64,000 nt of DNA from Campylobacter sp. US33a (GTDB taxonomy: Bacteria > Campylobacterota > Campylobacteria > Campylobacterales > Campylobacteraceae), in NCBI RefSeq assembly GCF_004378855.1, contig NZ_RYYL01000006.1, forward strand, positions 1 to 64,000, read 5' to 3'. Of the stretch, positions 63,724 through 64,000 are shown piece by piece. The position numbers were made by a program, and so were the translations under genes. Positions within the stretch are counted from its first letter, which is position 1. The number at the start of each line of letters is the position of its first letter. The notes beneath the pieces were generated by a model. That model searched no databases. It had not been told where the DNA came from and saw only the letters and a list, made by a program, of their open reading frames with translations.

Positions 63724-64000
63724 ATGAAAAAATACATTTTAAGCTTAACACTTGGTGCAGCTTTGCTTGGTGCAAGTGAATTGAAATATCAAGAATTTGA
63801 CGGCTTTAAAAGTCCTGAGAGTATTTTTGTGGATAAAAATTTTGTTTATGTGTCAAATGTGGGTGAAAAACTTGAACCTTTGGCGAAAGATAATGATGGT
63901 TTTATTTCAAAACTTGATAAAAATGGCAAGGTGCTTGAGTATAAATTTTTAAGCAATTTAAATGCACCAAAAGGTATGATGGAGCTTAATAATACCCTTT
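63724..64000 (+). CDS. Periplasmic SMP-30/beta-propeller-like protein (3' truncated)
   Basis: The first 92 residues of a protein cut by the window end. It has a signal peptide, [17 protein letters not shown], with cleavage likely after SA/GAS. The mature start ([20 protein letters not shown], then [16 protein letters not shown] and NAPKGMM) matches SMP-30/gluconolactonase-like six-bladed propellers. C. jejuni Cj1041c holds this place. Substrate unknown. Confidence 0.8.
   Translation, partial: MKKYILSLTLGAALLGASELKYQEFDGFKSPESIFVDKNFVYVSNVGEKLEPLAKDNDGFISKLDKNGKVLEYKFLSNLNAPKGMMELNNTL

Overview
The window looks like a Campylobacter chromosome (C. jejuni/C. coli-like, Campylobacterota). The DNA is very AT-rich, flgL has a sigma-54 promoter, and the right part follows the murC - mutS2 - restriction locus - sirtuin - lysE - dapE - thiS/F/G/H/E - AraC order that I know from C. 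jejuni (Cj1054c to Cj1041c, here on the + strand). Core genes fill 42.1-64 kb: tRNA-Leu(CAA), flgL, ftsK, lepB, an MFS transporter, murC, mutS2, a phase-variable BcgI-like restriction-modification system, then the sirtuin-to-thiamine run.

Positions 842-42185 are a genomic island of about 41.3 kb inserted in the 3' end of the tRNA-Leu gene. A 57-bp copy of the tRNA 3' end (842-898) matches the intact tRNA at 42129-42185. The left end carries a decayed integration and replication module: integrase with a stop and a frameshift, AlpA-like excisionase, frameshifted RecA-like AAA_25 ATPase, and an intact HTH repressor. This resembles a phage-inducible-island backbone.

The island is almost entirely defence cargo. 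(1) At 5169-24863 there is one tightly coupled run of 14 intact genes: vWA, WXG100-like protein, WHH-nuclease toxin with a SUKH immunity protein, a small helical protein, an EssC/FtsK-type ATPase without membrane segments, a TerY-P triad (vWA, PP2C phosphatase, kinase with zinc ribbon), an Upf1-like SF1 helicase, a protein with a HEPN-like motif, a coiled-coil McrB-like AAA+ GTPase, a DUF2357/McrC-like protein with a cold-shock-like OB fold, and a P-loop/CARF-like/PD-(D/E)xK nuclease fusion. It looks like a CoCoNuT-type (coiled-coil McrBC) defence superoperon joined to a type VII secretion-like toxin cassette. I regard this as the most unusual system here. (2) A decayed stretch (24.9-29.4 kb) holds a broken HEPN-membrane gene, a RelBE-like pair with a broken toxin, and tiny membrane proteins. 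(3) RloA/RloB-like genes (rloB frameshifted). (4) A 1589-aa type ISP restriction-modification enzyme. (5) Two adjacent reverse transcriptases with a downstream structured RNA that displays an ACACACACA tract, matching a type 3 defence reverse transcriptase system. (6) A candidate type I toxin of 29 aa enclosed by a 16-bp inverted repeat.

Two pairs of direct repeats, each a partial copy of a neighbouring gene, bracket the superoperon (4198-4305/26118-26225) and the rlo genes (29071-29211/31747-31887). They suggest stepwise cassette insertion. In the island, frameshifts cluster in the mobility genes and small accessory genes while the 20-kb superoperon, the ISP enzyme and the reverse transcriptases are intact, so the defence cargo seems to have been kept while the mobile backbone decayed. 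A second phase-variable defence locus, a BcgI-like enzyme with G9 and G11 tracts in its specificity genes, sits outside the island between mutS2 and the sirtuin gene.
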